A stretch of DNA of 64,000 nt from the NCBI GenBank assembly GCA_905250025.1, contig CAJNOJ010000243.1:68912-132911 (forward strand), read 5' to 3'. The stretch comes from Adineta ricciae (taxonomy: Eukaryota > Rotifera > Eurotatoria > Adinetida > Adinetidae). Under the pieces are notes generated by a model, which had not been told where the DNA came from, did not search any database, and saw nothing but the letters and a program-made list of their open reading frames with translations. Of the stretch, positions 40,018 to 51,224 are shown piece by piece; position 1 is the first letter of the stretch, and every line of letters starts with the position of its first letter. A program made the translations under genes and the position numbers.

Positions 40018-41767
40018 TTAAATAAATTGTTGCATTCTTGATGCAACTAACGCTGCACTAATACGTCCTTCTGGATATTGATCCCAACATTCTTCCATTG
40101 TTGAACAAATTTTATTGAGTTTGGAATTTTCTTTCCAAAATTTCTTTGTTAATGGACGATTATTCGGTTGTTCTAAACTGATGATTTGAAACATTTCATT
40201 GATTGATGGATTTAAACTGAAACCACGTTGACGTAATTGACTTTCAAATGGTAATTCATATTCGGTAACAGTTTGATCTAAAAAAACACAAGAAAACTTT
40301 TTTTTGGAAGGAAAAACTTCGATAAAAACCTTGAAATCTTGATAAAATCTCCCAAAAGATAATTCCCAGTGCGTAAACATCACATTTGAGTAGTGCACTT
40401 GTTTCATAACCAATAATTCCTGATAATAATTCAGGTGACATGTAACGTGGTGTTCCAATTTGTTGTTGTTCATTGGGATAATTTTGATTTTGATCAAGTT
40501 TAAGTGACATAGCAAAGTCACAAAGAACAACTCTTTCATTGTTTACATAAAGAATATTGTCGGATTTTAAATCTCGATGTGCAATGGGTGGATGGGAGGC
40601 TTTTATGGAAGGAAAATCATGATGAAGATATGCAAGACCATTTGAGATTTCTTTACATAAAAATATCAATTCATTTTCATCATTTAACATACGTGAACGA
40701 AGAACATCACGTAATGATCCATTGAAACTCAATTCGATTAATAGATAATATTTATTCATATCCATTGAATAACCGTAATATCTATATGAGAGAAAAAACG
40801 ATTTTTTCAAAAGAATAAAGAAAAGAAAGATTTACTTGAGAAGATTTTGATGATTCATAAAAGGTAACGAATAAATTTGTTTTTCATTTAAAAATAATTT
40901 TTTCCCTTCATTGTTGATTGATGAATCAGATAAAATTTTAATTGCAATTGGTGTTTGTTGATAAAAACCTCGATAAACCATAGCAAATCTTCCTTCTTTG
41001 ATCAAATCGCCCAATTGAATTTCATTAAATGAAATTTTTCGATCATCAATTGGTTCTTCTAAAATCTTCTGTTTTTCTTCAATAAATTCGTTTGTATGTT
41101 TTGTCTTTAATGTAAAAATGCCAAGAATTTTCTTTGAACGAGTTAAACAATTTCGATAAATAAATAAAACCAAGATTAAGAACGCAATGATTCCAATGAG
41201 AATCATTAATAGAAATATCCAATGTGATTTTAATTGATCCACCAATGAATTTGCTTTTGTTTTGTGATCAGCTTTGGTTTCTATGTCCGACCATTTTTGT
41301 CTAAAAAGATCAAAAAAATAAATAGATTTGAAAAGACAAGAAAATTTCTCTTTACATAATGAAATTTCGATTACAAAATGATTGATCACAACAACAATGC
41401 AGATATGAATCATTTTTTCTTGTTAATTTCATTTGACACCGTGATTGGTTTTTACATGGTTTTGTTGTTTCTTGATCGAACATACAATCCATATCACCAA
41501 TCAAAATTTCATTATTTTGAATTTTGATCAATGTTGAACAAAAAGTTCCTCCACGAACATTTGATGAACCATCTTCTTTACATTCTTTTTCTTTGTACAA
41601 ACATGTTGAATTATAAATACAATTTGATGGACTTGATTTCATACATTTCAAACTATGTGTTTTATTTACTTAAACAAAGGAAAACAATGTACGATGAATT
41701 TTCCAAAAAATGAATAGTTTTATGTATTCTTACTTAATAAAAGAAATAAGATAAATTTGAAAAACAT
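40018..41767 (-). CDS. TGF-beta superfamily type II receptor serine/threonine kinase (activin/BMP type)
   Basis: A single-pass membrane receptor for activin/BMP-class ligands. Exons 41767..41734, 41668..41356, 41300..40836, 40781..40330 and 40277..40018 give 507 residues. The signal peptide MFFKFILFLLLINKTHS is split by the first intron. The short ectodomain is Cys-rich and ends YLHCCCDQSFCN, the three-finger-toxin-fold signature. The membrane segment is FLLMILIGIIAFLILVLFIY. The kinase has a glycine loop GRFAMVYRG, AIKIL lysine and HRDLKSDN catalytic loop. GTPRYMSPELL and LLKCDVYALGIIFWEILSR follow. No GS box precedes the kinase, so it is type II. The DFG motif reads DFA. It lies head-to-tail with NACA, about 190 bp apart. 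Confidence 0.85.
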
Positions 41768-42644
41768 ATTTTGATATTCTTCAATTAAATCATGAAGAAA
41801 ACAAATCAGTCGGCAGTCATTGTTTAACCTTCACAGATCAATTTATCAAATGACTCTACAATAAACACTTTTTACAGTTTTTTCTTCCCAACCATTTTGT
41901 TTGTAAATTATCCTCCGAAGATTTTTTTCGAAATGTTTATTTGAGAACAATTTTTTTATTTCAATTTTGAAAAAATAAAATTATTCTGAAAAGAAATTGA
42001 TTTTATATCAGATAAAGTGACATCTATCGTCATCACACTATTTTTATTTAAGAGAAACAGAAGTTCTTTTCATACTTATTTTTTTTCTCATTTTCCAAGA
42101 AATATTTCTTTTATTTCATAGTTTATTTTTTCATGCAAATAGAAAAGCAACGACAGACATGTTCCATGTTCAAGAGCAATGGTTCATCTTGTATTATCCA
42201 TTGAACATCAAAATACCCGAAGAAAGGCTTTCTCTTCGAGATCGAGATAACTCTTTCGAATAATCCGTACAACGACTTTAAAGCTTTCGTTTTATTTATT
42301 TAATAGGAAATGAGCTTTATATTTCACTTTCTTATCGTTCTATCATACACAGTATTTCTTGTCAGAATCAGAACATTAGAACATCGTTTTACTACGCCAT
42401 CTATCGATAAAAATACACAAGTTTTTTTTTATGAATATTGGAAATATTTGCTTTAATCTCGTAGATCAAAATGAAATAAAGATATTTATCTTTTATGATG
42501 TAGAAATTCTGTTTGATGCTTTTATGGTTTAATCATCTGACAGAAATACTTTGTAATTATTACAATTTAACCGAGTAGAGAGAGAGAGAAAGTTCTGTTT
42601 GAAAATAGTTATCGTGAGAAATTTACGGATTTTGGGTAGAAAAA
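41768..42644. other. Upstream region of the receptor gene
   Basis: AT-rich with no coding exon recognised. It ends at an isolated N at 42645, where a truncated foldback element begins. Confidence 0.4.
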
Positions 42645-42974
42645 NAAAGTTTTTTACTAAGTATGCCCCGTCCATGAAAACTACACCATTCGACTCAGAA
42701 TTTAATTCTGCATCGAATGGTGGTACTTTATTCACCGGACAAACTTTGGAAAAATTCTATCTGAATTATAAATAGACCTAAAGGAAACGAACAAAGATAT
42801 AGATAGAAAATTTTCCAAAGTTCGTCCGGTGAATAAAAGTGCCATCATTCGATGCAGAATTAAATTCTGAGTCGAATGGTGTAGTTTTCATGAACGGGAC
42901 ATACTTAGTAAAAACGTTTTTAGCTAACACATCGTTTGTTCGCGCTAGCTCCTTCGTGCTAGCTTCACACCGAT
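42645..42974. mobile_element. Foldback element, left end lost at N 42645
   Basis: Two arms of about 110 bp are inverted repeats: 42647-42757 (GTTTTTTACTAAGTATGCCC ... CACCGGACAAACTTT) and 42806-42921 (AAAGTTCGTCCGGTGAATAA ... GACATACTTAGTAAAAACG). They surround a short spacer (AAATAGACCTAAAGGAAACG). The right arm continues to GTGCTAGCTTCACACCGAT. The matching outer left arm, present in the copy at 47094, is missing precisely at the N. Confidence 0.75.
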
Positions 42975-43355
42975 CATCAAATCAATCGATGATGAAAGCC
43001 ATCGATCGATTGTTGCGAATGTAATCAACCATGAAGCAGCAGTTCGTGAAGTAAACAAAACGAAAATACGAATTTTACAGATCCAGTTATTCGTGTCGGT
43101 TAAATCAGCGTTCCAACCTGCTAACAGACGAATAGCAACACCGGAAATTAAAGTTATTAAATTACTAAACGATGACGCCAGAAAGAACGACGCACATGGA
43201 TTCGAACGGAGAGTTCGTTGAGATAGTGCAAGACAATTTAAAATATTACCAACGGTACCCAATAGAAAAATTAGAATCGGGAAATAACGATTCATTTCAG
43301 TTGAGATCGAAAGTAGATTTGCAATCAATATCGCATCGGATGAGTTCGATGACAT
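42975..43355 (-). pseudogene. Rhodopsin-like GPCR fragment (TM1-TM3), cut by the foldback element
   Basis: The frame starts MSSNSSDAILIANLLSISTE, with an N-glycosylation sequon. TM1 is FPILIFLLGTVGNILNCLAL (GN motif), TM2 is SFFLASSFSNLITLISGVAI, and TM3 has the disulphide Cys in NWICKIR and ends ATIDRWLSSS (a DRW variant of DRY). After IDLMI the host sequence stops and the element's TTCACACCG end begins. TM4-TM7 are absent on the other side of the element. It resembles the lineage-expanded peptide-receptor-like GPCRs, but no ligand can be stated. Confidence 0.65.
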
Positions 43356-44870
43356 TTGAACTCTAAGAATACCTGCTACTTGATACGTTGATATATGTGT
43401 TATGAAGTCTAATCTCGTAAGAAAGATGCAAAAGGAAAAGGGAGAAAATAACGTGACATCTAATTAAAGAAAAGACATATAGAGTTCGGAAAAGATATGC
43501 ATTTCTAGAAAATGCAATATGTGCACTCACGACAGTACAAAGGCTTTGTGTTGATAATTAAACATTATGCCTCAAGCTGAGATAATATGAAACCCCCATT
43601 GATATACATATTACATGTCTGGCATCACTTATATAAAAAAAACAAAATCATATAGATGATTTTTAGTAAGTACAGGGTGGTAACACTACTATGATCTCAA
43701 GTCGGAGCAGGATTACCAACTGTACCCCATCTCGATATTCTTCAATAAACTCTTACGAGGAAACAATACGTAGTGTAGCATCTTTTTATTAAAAACTAGA
43801 GCAGCCTTTTTGCTACAATTTCTCTCCTGAATTTCGCGCAGATGAGAAATGTAAAACCACGTCGTCCAAATTGCTTAAAACTTCACAATCTTGTCGTGGG
43901 CTTTGCTCCAATTGTTAAAGAGATGATTTCGCAAGTTATTTCCAGGATCGAGAATTTTCTGAAACTCTTTCAACAAGGTGGTGACAATTAACCGATCACA
44001 TCACTTTAGTTAAACAAACTGACCGTATTAAACTATTCTGTCTCATCAGTTAAAAAAAGAGTCGATGGCTCTACTGCAAGTGAGTAATTAGACTAATGAT
44101 AAAACTATGAATATATATGTTGCTAAAGCTGATGACTTTCATTGATTTTCACTACAAGATCGTGGACGGTGTACGATTTTGACAGTGGAAATACTGATTG
44201 TTGATGATTATAGCAAAAAATTTTAAAAAGAGACCGTGATTCTCTGGCAGTATTATCGTAGTTGTGACGATACGGGAATTTCATTATCTGATGAGTGAAC
44301 TATATATAAATAAAGCATTGTCGTTTGTCAATAACTAGTCTTCTTAGTTTACATTTCTCACGACGTCCTGGGAGTCACAGTCGATCTTGAATCGATTAAA
44401 CTCCTTGCATTTGAGAAGTTTACATGCTGCTATTTTAACTGGTTTGAAGAAAATCGAAAAATCATTGTGCATTCCAGTTTTTTCATTAAGAAACATATTG
44501 AAACTGGTTTTATTTATATGACTTTTTTGTCTGAAAACAAATATCTCACAACATATCTTACAGAGAGAGAAGATAAAATGATTTTCCGGTAATAATAAGT
44601 CTTTTGTGGGTTGCTTCGAATAGATCTGATATATTTCCGAAGAAATTTTGTACCTCACGTCTGTACCCTATTTGGAGGAAATCTGTACCTCTCGTGCACC
44701 CCATTTCTCATCTCCGATACCCCATTTGAGACCTGAACAGTTGGTAACCCTGGGGCCAAGAGTGAATTTCAGTTCATAAAAACGAGATGTATGAACTCTC
44801 CTTTCATAGCCATTCGCCAGTACTAAGTACTGACAGTTCTCTGTTCGTTGCAAAGTTGGTTAGACAAAAA
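43356..44870. other. Intergenic, possibly containing an old DNA transposon
   Basis: CAGGATTACCAACTGT at 43708-43723 and its near-inverse ACAGTTGGTAACCCTG at 44737-44752 could be ends of a roughly 1.05-kb element. CAGGGT-type ends recall hAT transposons, but no matching 8-bp duplication is visible and no transposase frame remains. Nothing else is recognised. Confidence 0.3.
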
Positions 44871-45108
44871 GACTTGATGAAAATCTGTGCAACAACCTGA
44901 TTGAATTGTTATTATTTCTGCAAAATTCAAGACGAAGAAAATCGAAATGTTGTGCAGAATATTGAAATTTTATTTACATAGGAAAAAAAGAAAAAGATCA
45001 TTTCATTTTCGGGAAGAAGATGAGAATAATAAGAACCGGATAACTGCTACTAAAATGATATCTAAAAAGAACGTGGTCAACTGACGCTTTCATAAAACGT
45101 TTCAACTA

Positions 45109-45600
45109 TCAACTCACTGGTCCAAAATAACCGATTTAATCGCTTCATCGCTTCGGCGAGTGATTTTTCCAAGTTTACGATTGTCCGACGCTGATTGTTG
45201 ATAGTTTCTAAAAGATTTCCCTAATCGTTTGCTAAATCGTTTAGTTGTTGTCGAAGAGCACCGATTGTTGCATTTGCTGTGGCTAACAAATCTACAGGTG
45301 GAATCCGATTCTAGAAACGATAAAGATTAATTCGTTAAATCGCGAGCATGAGTATCGAAATCATGGATATTTCAATCGTAACATTTTTTTAAATTGTTAT
45401 TGTTAATAAACAATTTAGCATGCAATCAGAATCACGATATAAGAAACGACAGAGTATTGAAACGGAGCTCACTCCTTTTTCACGTCGGTGAAGTTAGCAC
45501 CATATTCGAGTAAAAGCTTTCCATATTCGTTTAGGAATGCGTTCCAACCGTTCCAATCAGCGTTCCAAGTAGAACTCGGCGAGCTCTATCTAGTGGTATG
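45109..45600 (-). pseudogene. Possible remnant of a small coiled-coil gene
   Basis: Minus-strand pieces NAFLNEYGKLLLEYGANFTD (about 45550-45480) and, after an apparent intron, DLLATANATIGALRQQLNDL, a stop codon, then LLETINNQRRTIVNLEKSLA (about 45290-45130) read as heptad-rich coiled coil. The in-frame TAG and the phase mismatch at the presumed intron argue for a pseudogene. Its right end meets the N at 45629. Confidence 0.3.
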
Positions 45601-45629
45601 CTCAGTGGCGAGATAGTGAGAATTTTGGN

Positions 45630-46837
45630 AATATTTTTGAATTTCGAAGGGTTTTATCAACAATAAGTATTTATGCTCCATTAACCAGTGTTGATTTTCA
45701 TCCAAATGGTTCATTAGTTGCTGTTGGAACAATGGGACAAAATGCATCTGTTTATGATTTACGTGATCCAAAGAATAAATTAGCACATTTAGTTAATGCA
45801 GATCATGGAAATGTTTATTCTGTTCGATATGAAACATCACAATCATCTACTCTTCAAAGACCAACAACACTTTCACAAGAAGTTCGAAATACTTTTTTTT
45901 TTCTTGAAAATCGATTTAATTTCTCTATAGACAAGCAAAGGAATGAGTACATTTGCTCAACAGACAACACGTTCTCGTCATACATCATCATCCTCTATTC
46001 AATCACCAACAACAACGATCGATTCAGTGACAACAAATCGATCTTATGGGACACAACCACGAACAGGACAATCGCGTGAACGAACACTTTCTTCACTTTC
46101 ATCAACAACAACGAAATCAAATACACCAACAATTACATCGAACAATACAACTATCAATGATCAAAGTAAAAGATTTCTTTGTTGAAAATGAATTCGTCAC
46201 CTTTTTTTTTCTCTTTTTCTTCAAGGTTCATCATCACCACGGCAACGTAAGTTGTTTATTCATTTCTTTGTTGTTTGTCTAAATTAATCTTCTATTTAGA
46301 TCGTAATGATCGTTCTGAGCCAATAGTAAGCAGTTTCTAATTTATCTCTTTTACTTAACAATGGATTCGTATTGTAGTCAACTTCAAGTGGAAATACGAA
46401 TGATTGTATGAGTTTCGAAGATTTCGCTCAATTATGTGGCGTTTCTTCGCGCACTCCAATTGAGAATGGTCACAGTAAGTTGAGATTCTTCGAACAGGAA
46501 ACGATTTTCATTATTTTAATAGAACCAGATAGAACAAATGAAATGAGCGAATCATTAAAAACTTTGTTGGATAATCGAGTTGATTGTTTACGAGAAGATT
46601 TCAAAGATGATCTTGCTCAAACAAAACTTTCAATGCAAATGAATTTCATCGTTGAATTGGAAAAACTTCGAGTGAGTGAAAACAAAAAATTTCTTTCTTT
46701 ATCTTCTCGTTTCATTCTTGTAGAATGATTTAATGAAACAAATTGAATCACATTCATTGAACGCACAATTAATCGATGAAATCGAACGACTTCGAGCAGA
46801 AAATAAACGCTTACGACAACTACAACCTCGAATCTAA
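45630..46837 (+). CDS. NEDD1: NEDD1-like gamma-tubulin targeting protein, 5'-truncated
   Basis: A WD40 protein that recruits the gamma-tubulin ring complex to centrosomes and spindles. The visible part starts directly after an N at 45629. Exons are 45630..45882, 45931..46165, 46226..46246, 46300..46325, 46378..46474, 46523..46671 and 46724..46837. The last WD repeat reads IYAPLTSVDFHPNGSLVAVG and QNASVYDLRDPKNKLAHLVN. A Ser/Thr-rich linker follows, then the C-terminal helical region ending LIDEIERLRAENKRLR, closely matching the gamma-tubulin-binding tail of NEDD1. Most of the WD40 propeller is missing upstream, probably through an assembly join. Identification rests mainly on the C-terminal signature. 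Confidence 0.75.
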
Positions 46838-47093
46838 TCTATTCCGATCATTGACTGATAAACGAAACAAATATTTTCTCTTTTCTTATTTTGTATATAA
46901 AATATATTTGATAGAAGAATAAAACATCCAACGAATGACTATTTCCTTTGTCAACGATGGATAAATATTAATAAAGGATATGTCAGAAATGAGTGCATCA
47001 AAGCTTGAAAAACTATCATGTGTATTTATTTTGCTAATTAATGTGATCAACTTTTATTACATGTGTTAAGAACTTTCCATGAAAATACAAGTC
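46838..47093. other. 3' flank of NEDD1
   Basis: AATAAA signals at about 46919. No gene seen. Confidence 0.35.
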
Positions 47094-47583
47094 ATCAGTG
47101 TGAAGCTAGCACGAAGGAGCTAGCACAAACAAACGATATGTTAGCTAAAAACTTTTTTACTAAACCCAGGTCGATCATTCCGGCGACTGGATCCGTTGAA
47201 ATCTGAGTCGGTTCCGGCGGCAAGGAAATGGTCGGAAAACGAACCTAACCGGCCGGAACCGACCGTGCCATAATAACCTGGGAATATGTCCCGTCCACGA
47301 AAACTACACCATTCGACTCAGAATTTAATTCTGTATGGAATGATGGTACTTTTATTCACCGGACAAACTTAGGGAAAATTCTATCTGGATTCTAAATAGA
47401 CATAAAGGAAACGAACAAAGATATAGATAGAAAATTTTCCAAAGTTTGCCCGGCGAATGAAAGTATCACCATTCGATGTAGAATTAAATTCTGCGTCGAA
47501 TGAGTCTATTTCCACGGATGGGAATTCATTTGAACATAAGATTTTTATGATTTTTCGTTATCTGGTGCTAGCTTCACACCGAT
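47094..47583. mobile_element. Complete foldback element with nested CCCAGG insertion
   Basis: Outer ends are ATCAGTGTGAAGCTAGCAC (left) and GTGCTAGCTTCACACCGAT (right, inverted). The inner arms and spacer match the copy at 42645-42974. The left arm is split at ACTAAA by a 118-bp CCCAGG element. The uninterrupted arm is visible at about 42650 (ACTAAGTATGCCCCGTCC), which proves that the insertion is nested. Confidence 0.8.
47165..47282. mobile_element. CCCAGG...CCTGGG element (118 bp), inverted relative to 4570 and 37442
   Basis: CCCAGGTCGATCATTCCGGC ... CGTGCCATAATAACCTGGG is the reverse complement of the 4570-4715 element, with internal deletions. Confidence 0.8.
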
Positions 47584-47652
47584 ATACAAGTCGAACAAAT
47601 GAAAGTGGCCAATATCATTTGTTCGAATTCACCAGCCACTAGCCCACCATTT

Positions 47653-48119
47653 CTAATGATGCTCATCATATTTGTCGCCGTCAACTCCATCTGGATCTTC
47701 ATGGACATTGCTATCTTGTACATTTTCGTCTTCGTCCACTCCGTCTGGATTTTCATATTCACCATCTTGTAAATCCAAAGAATGATGTACAGTAGCTGCT
47801 GCAACATTTCCACATTTTTGTTCGATATGTTTTGAATCGTTCGCACATTCTTCTGTTTCGTGACGATTATCCATGGCGAGGAGGCGTTTCACGATTGACT
47901 TGAGCTCGTGTGCTTTTTCCGCACATTTGATAATTTCTATTGCCTTTTGTTCGTGTTTGGCTTCAGCTTCACGTAATTGTTCAGATAAGCTAGCTGATTC
48001 TGCTCGTGTTTCGATTTCTAATCGCGCCAGTGCTAATAGCTATAAATGAAATATTTCAGTAAATGACTTGAAATGAAATGTTATGATATTTTACATACTG
48101 TGAAACTTATCGAGGACAT
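47653..48119 (-). CDS. Small coiled-coil acidic protein, unknown function
   Basis: Two exons, 48119..48099 and 48039..47653, give 135 residues. The ATG is followed by SSISFT, a donor GTATGT, a 58-bp intron and an acceptor TTTATAG. A helical coiled-coil section (LARLEIETRAESASLSEQLR; HEQKAIEIIKCAEKAHELKS) precedes an acidic tail with a repeated ENPDGVDEDEN/EDPDGVDGD motif. No family recognised. It sits between two mobile elements and may belong to the small coiled-coil genes seen as remnants at 35-38 and 45 kb. Confidence 0.5.
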
Positions 48120-48391
48120 TTTTTCATAATTCCCGGACTCGGCCATATATTCTGGTTAATACGAAGACGTAATGGCGAATTCTATACCCGAGTGGGCTAT
48201 ATAAACGTGTTGTGCTGACGAGAAAGAGAACGCGGATGAATGGAGAACGTGATCAACGAAGAAAATGGAAACGAATTCGTTGATTCTAGTCAAAGAAAGT
48301 TCGTTTGATGTTGTGTTTACCAAAACAAAACACGTGGTTCTATCGTGAATATCATCCAAAAAATGCATACGGATACAAAAGTGTGTACATA

Positions 48392-48864
48392 CAGTAAAAC
48401 CTCTCGTAGTGGGCACTCCTATATAGTGGACACCTCCTTATAGTGGACGCTTCGTGGTCCCACGGAGCATTTTTTGCTGGAATTGAACCTCTACATGGTG
48501 GACACTCCCTTATAGTGGACAGTTCTGGAGGTACCAAATGTTAATTTTAGCAGGAAATGGACCTCTCTACAGTGGACATTTGAATATAATAATGTACGAT
48601 GAAGATTTTGGAAAAAGTTTGTTGGTGCTCATAAGAGAAATTCGACTAGATTTTGTCAAGTATTCAGTTTTTGAGAGCAAAAATGAATGTAGGAAGAAGT
48701 AACGATACACAGTAGCATCTTGTACTATTCACTAGCAATGTTTAAGTAGCTATACAACAGGTGTATTCTATGTCAGAAAGAGCTGTTCTACAGAATACCT
48801 GACGTCTATATAGTGGACACTTTTGAATGGTCCCGGGAGTGTCCACTATAGAGAGGTTTTACTG
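48392..48864. mobile_element. pogo/Tigger-like MITE (473 bp) with internal TATAGTGGACA repeats
   Basis: Ends CAGTAAAACCTCTC and GAGAGGTTTTACTG are inverted and flanked by TA on each side (48390-48391 and 48865-48866), the Tc1/mariner-superfamily target. CAGTAAAACCTCT-type ends are typical of pogo-like elements. The interior repeats a TATAGTGGACACYTCC motif about six times, including an inverted copy near the right end. No transposase frame. Confidence 0.75.
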
Positions 48865-48866
48865 TA

Positions 48867-49526
48867 CTCAGTTTCCATTTTTTGTTTGGATTTCAACTAG
48901 GTCTGGGGAGCAAGTGTAGCGATACGATCTTACATGGATCCTTCAATAACGCGTTTCTAGATCCAGGAGATGGCTGAGATCAAACATGAGAGTGAGAATG
49001 ACAATGATGGGCAAACATGTGAACTTGATAATGAATATCAGTGAAGAAATTAGCTGTGGTTGCTTTTTTGCTCAAAGAGACACAACCGAATACCTGTGCT
49101 TTCCTGCGATGTATAAGATACAACACATAATGGTCAACAGATGTCGCTCTACTTTAAAAAATAATGTATTTCTTCGAAAAAAAAGAATTAATTTTTTTAA
49201 ATGAAGAAATATTTTACATAATGAGAAAATTTTTCCCAAATAGAGAACAAAATTTTATAAAATTAAATAATTTATGGATATTGGATCAAATCGATTGAGA
49301 GTTGAGTCATTAGAAATGAAAAACGAAGACGAATGATCGTCGTGTATAGTAATCTTTTGCAATCATAAAACAGTCGGAAGTATGGATTTGCCAGTGAATT
49401 TGGTCATCATTTTTCACCACGAACAGATAATATTCATATAATTACATATCGACAAATAGAAAATGTTTCATTTCAGGATATCAGAGTCAGAGAAGATCTT
49501 TTCTTGTGTTCTAGATCTTTATTGTA
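48867..49526. other. Intergenic
   Basis: No gene recognised on either strand. AT-rich toward the right. Confidence 0.35.
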
Positions 49527-49679
49527 ATGGAAACATATGTTCCCGAAGATCATGTTATTGAATCCGAAATAACTGAAAATGATCTATCAGAAGAAGATGA
49601 AGAAGAAGCTGAAGCTCCATTAGTTACACTTCCACCAATAACAAGTTATGATAATTTCATCAAAGCTGAACCGATACCA
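49527..49679 (+). CDS. 5' fragment of an unidentified acidic protein, cut at an N
   Basis: ATG followed by ETYVPEDHVIESEITENDLS, then EEDEEEAEAPLVTLPPITSY and DNFIKAEPIP, running into an isolated N at 49680. It is open and protein-like but acidic and low-complexity. The sequence after the N is in a different context, so the rest of the gene is missing or lies beyond an assembly join. Family unknown. Confidence 0.4.
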
Positions 49680-50099
49680 NTTCGTCACAATCGAAATTCT
49701 TAAAACGACAAAAAAAAAATATTTTTTCAAATTCAAAATCATTTTCACTTACGAATTGCGAATGGGAAAGACTTCGATGAAAAAGATCCATTTTTATAGG
49801 AAAAGAAAATGTGTTTTCATCGAAGTATGCCGATCAACCTCACTGATTGAGTTATTTTGTCGAGAGACACATTGAGGTAAATTATTGCATATGGAGAAAG
49901 AAAGAAAAAGAAAAATTATCGAACCGATCATTTATGAAAAGGAAAAAATCTTTTTTTTTTCAACTCGACTTGAGATATTTTCTATCCCGAACAATTTCTT
50001 TCGCAAGAAAAACCTTGAAAAGCATCGACATGTTGACAAACTGATTTGTCACGATAAATGTCCGCTAACAAGGTAAAAGTTTGTTTTTTTTTCAAAATA

Positions 50100-50740
50100 C
50101 AAAAAAAAGAAACGAAGTTCTATCCAAAAGATATTGACGATGAATATAATTCAACAATGAAAACAATTCAAGCAGAACGGTCAACGAAGATGTTCATAGT
50201 AATACGTTTTTCTTTCGAGTTCGGTTAAAAAAATCAGAGAAAAAATTCTTGGAGATTTTAATCTATTCATTTACATGAATGATTTCATATGATTTCGATG
50301 TTATTCAATAAAATCCAGAAAAGAGGAGAAAATATAACATTTACCTATCATTCTCTTACCGATATACTTACTTTTCATCGATAGAAAAGGTTTCGTACAA
50401 ATAAATGAAAAAGATGAGAAGAAATACGAATTATTGGGAGTGACTCGATTTCATTTGAATTTATATGTAGCTCCATCTTCTGTGGAAGTTTTTATTTTAT
50501 TTCAATTACATTTGAAAATCATTAACTTGAAAATCTAGTTTTTACATTCCTCGATAACTGATTGATACATAGAATGCACCAATGATAACATCTTTTTCTT
50601 CTCTTAGTGAATCAGTCAGTGATTTAAATCAATTACCAGATTTAATTTCTGAATTAATTGAAGATCCAATTTATCGAAAACATTTATCTTTTCGTGGAAA
50701 ATTCATTCCAATGATTGCTAAAAGTGATACAAGAAATGTT
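50100..50740 (+). pseudogene. Truncated duplicate of the PEPC locus
   Basis: From about 50100 to 50605 the sequence matches the upstream flank of the PEPC-like gene (about 55190-55705). It then jumps to the gene's interior: SESVSDLNQLPDLISELIED and IYRKHLSFRGKFIPMIAKSD correspond to 57113-57240. About 1.4 kb of the 5' coding part is missing, a small deletion follows SDT, and homology ends near 50740. It is clearly non-coding as PEPC. Confidence 0.75.
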
Positions 50741-51224
50741 CGAGGTGCATCCGTCCGACTGCTTCCTCGGCGGACACTTGTTCCCTATATCACCCCGTTG
50801 ATCCATTCTGTCCGTCATTCTTTGGTCAAAATACATCTACCCTACTATTCGAGAGAAGAAACAGACTAGGAAATGACAACCCGATAACAATTTGATCGAA
50901 CGATTAGTGTCACCTCACTAGTTCTACTAGTCGACAACCGACTCTACCTTCTCTTTTTTTAAATAACTTTTCATTAAAACAAGAAAGAAAACCAACATCT
51001 TGAGAGGTATCAAACAACATGAACCAAAGAAAGTAAATCAATATGTAGATAACGCAAGTGTAGAAATGAAAATGTCCATTGTTGTAGACAAATGGCGCGC
51101 GAGTATTAAGCAAAACAAATGTCCGACAAACTATAGCTGTTGCTTTTCCAGAGCGTTTACATTTCACCATCCATAACCAATAAATTCTTCAGTTCTTCTT
51201 TCAAACGACTAAATTCTAGTTCTA
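50741..51224. other. Intergenic between PEPC pseudogene and mariner-like MITE
   Basis: No gene recognised. The left portion carries a frame continued from the pseudogene but has no homology I can see. Confidence 0.35.
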
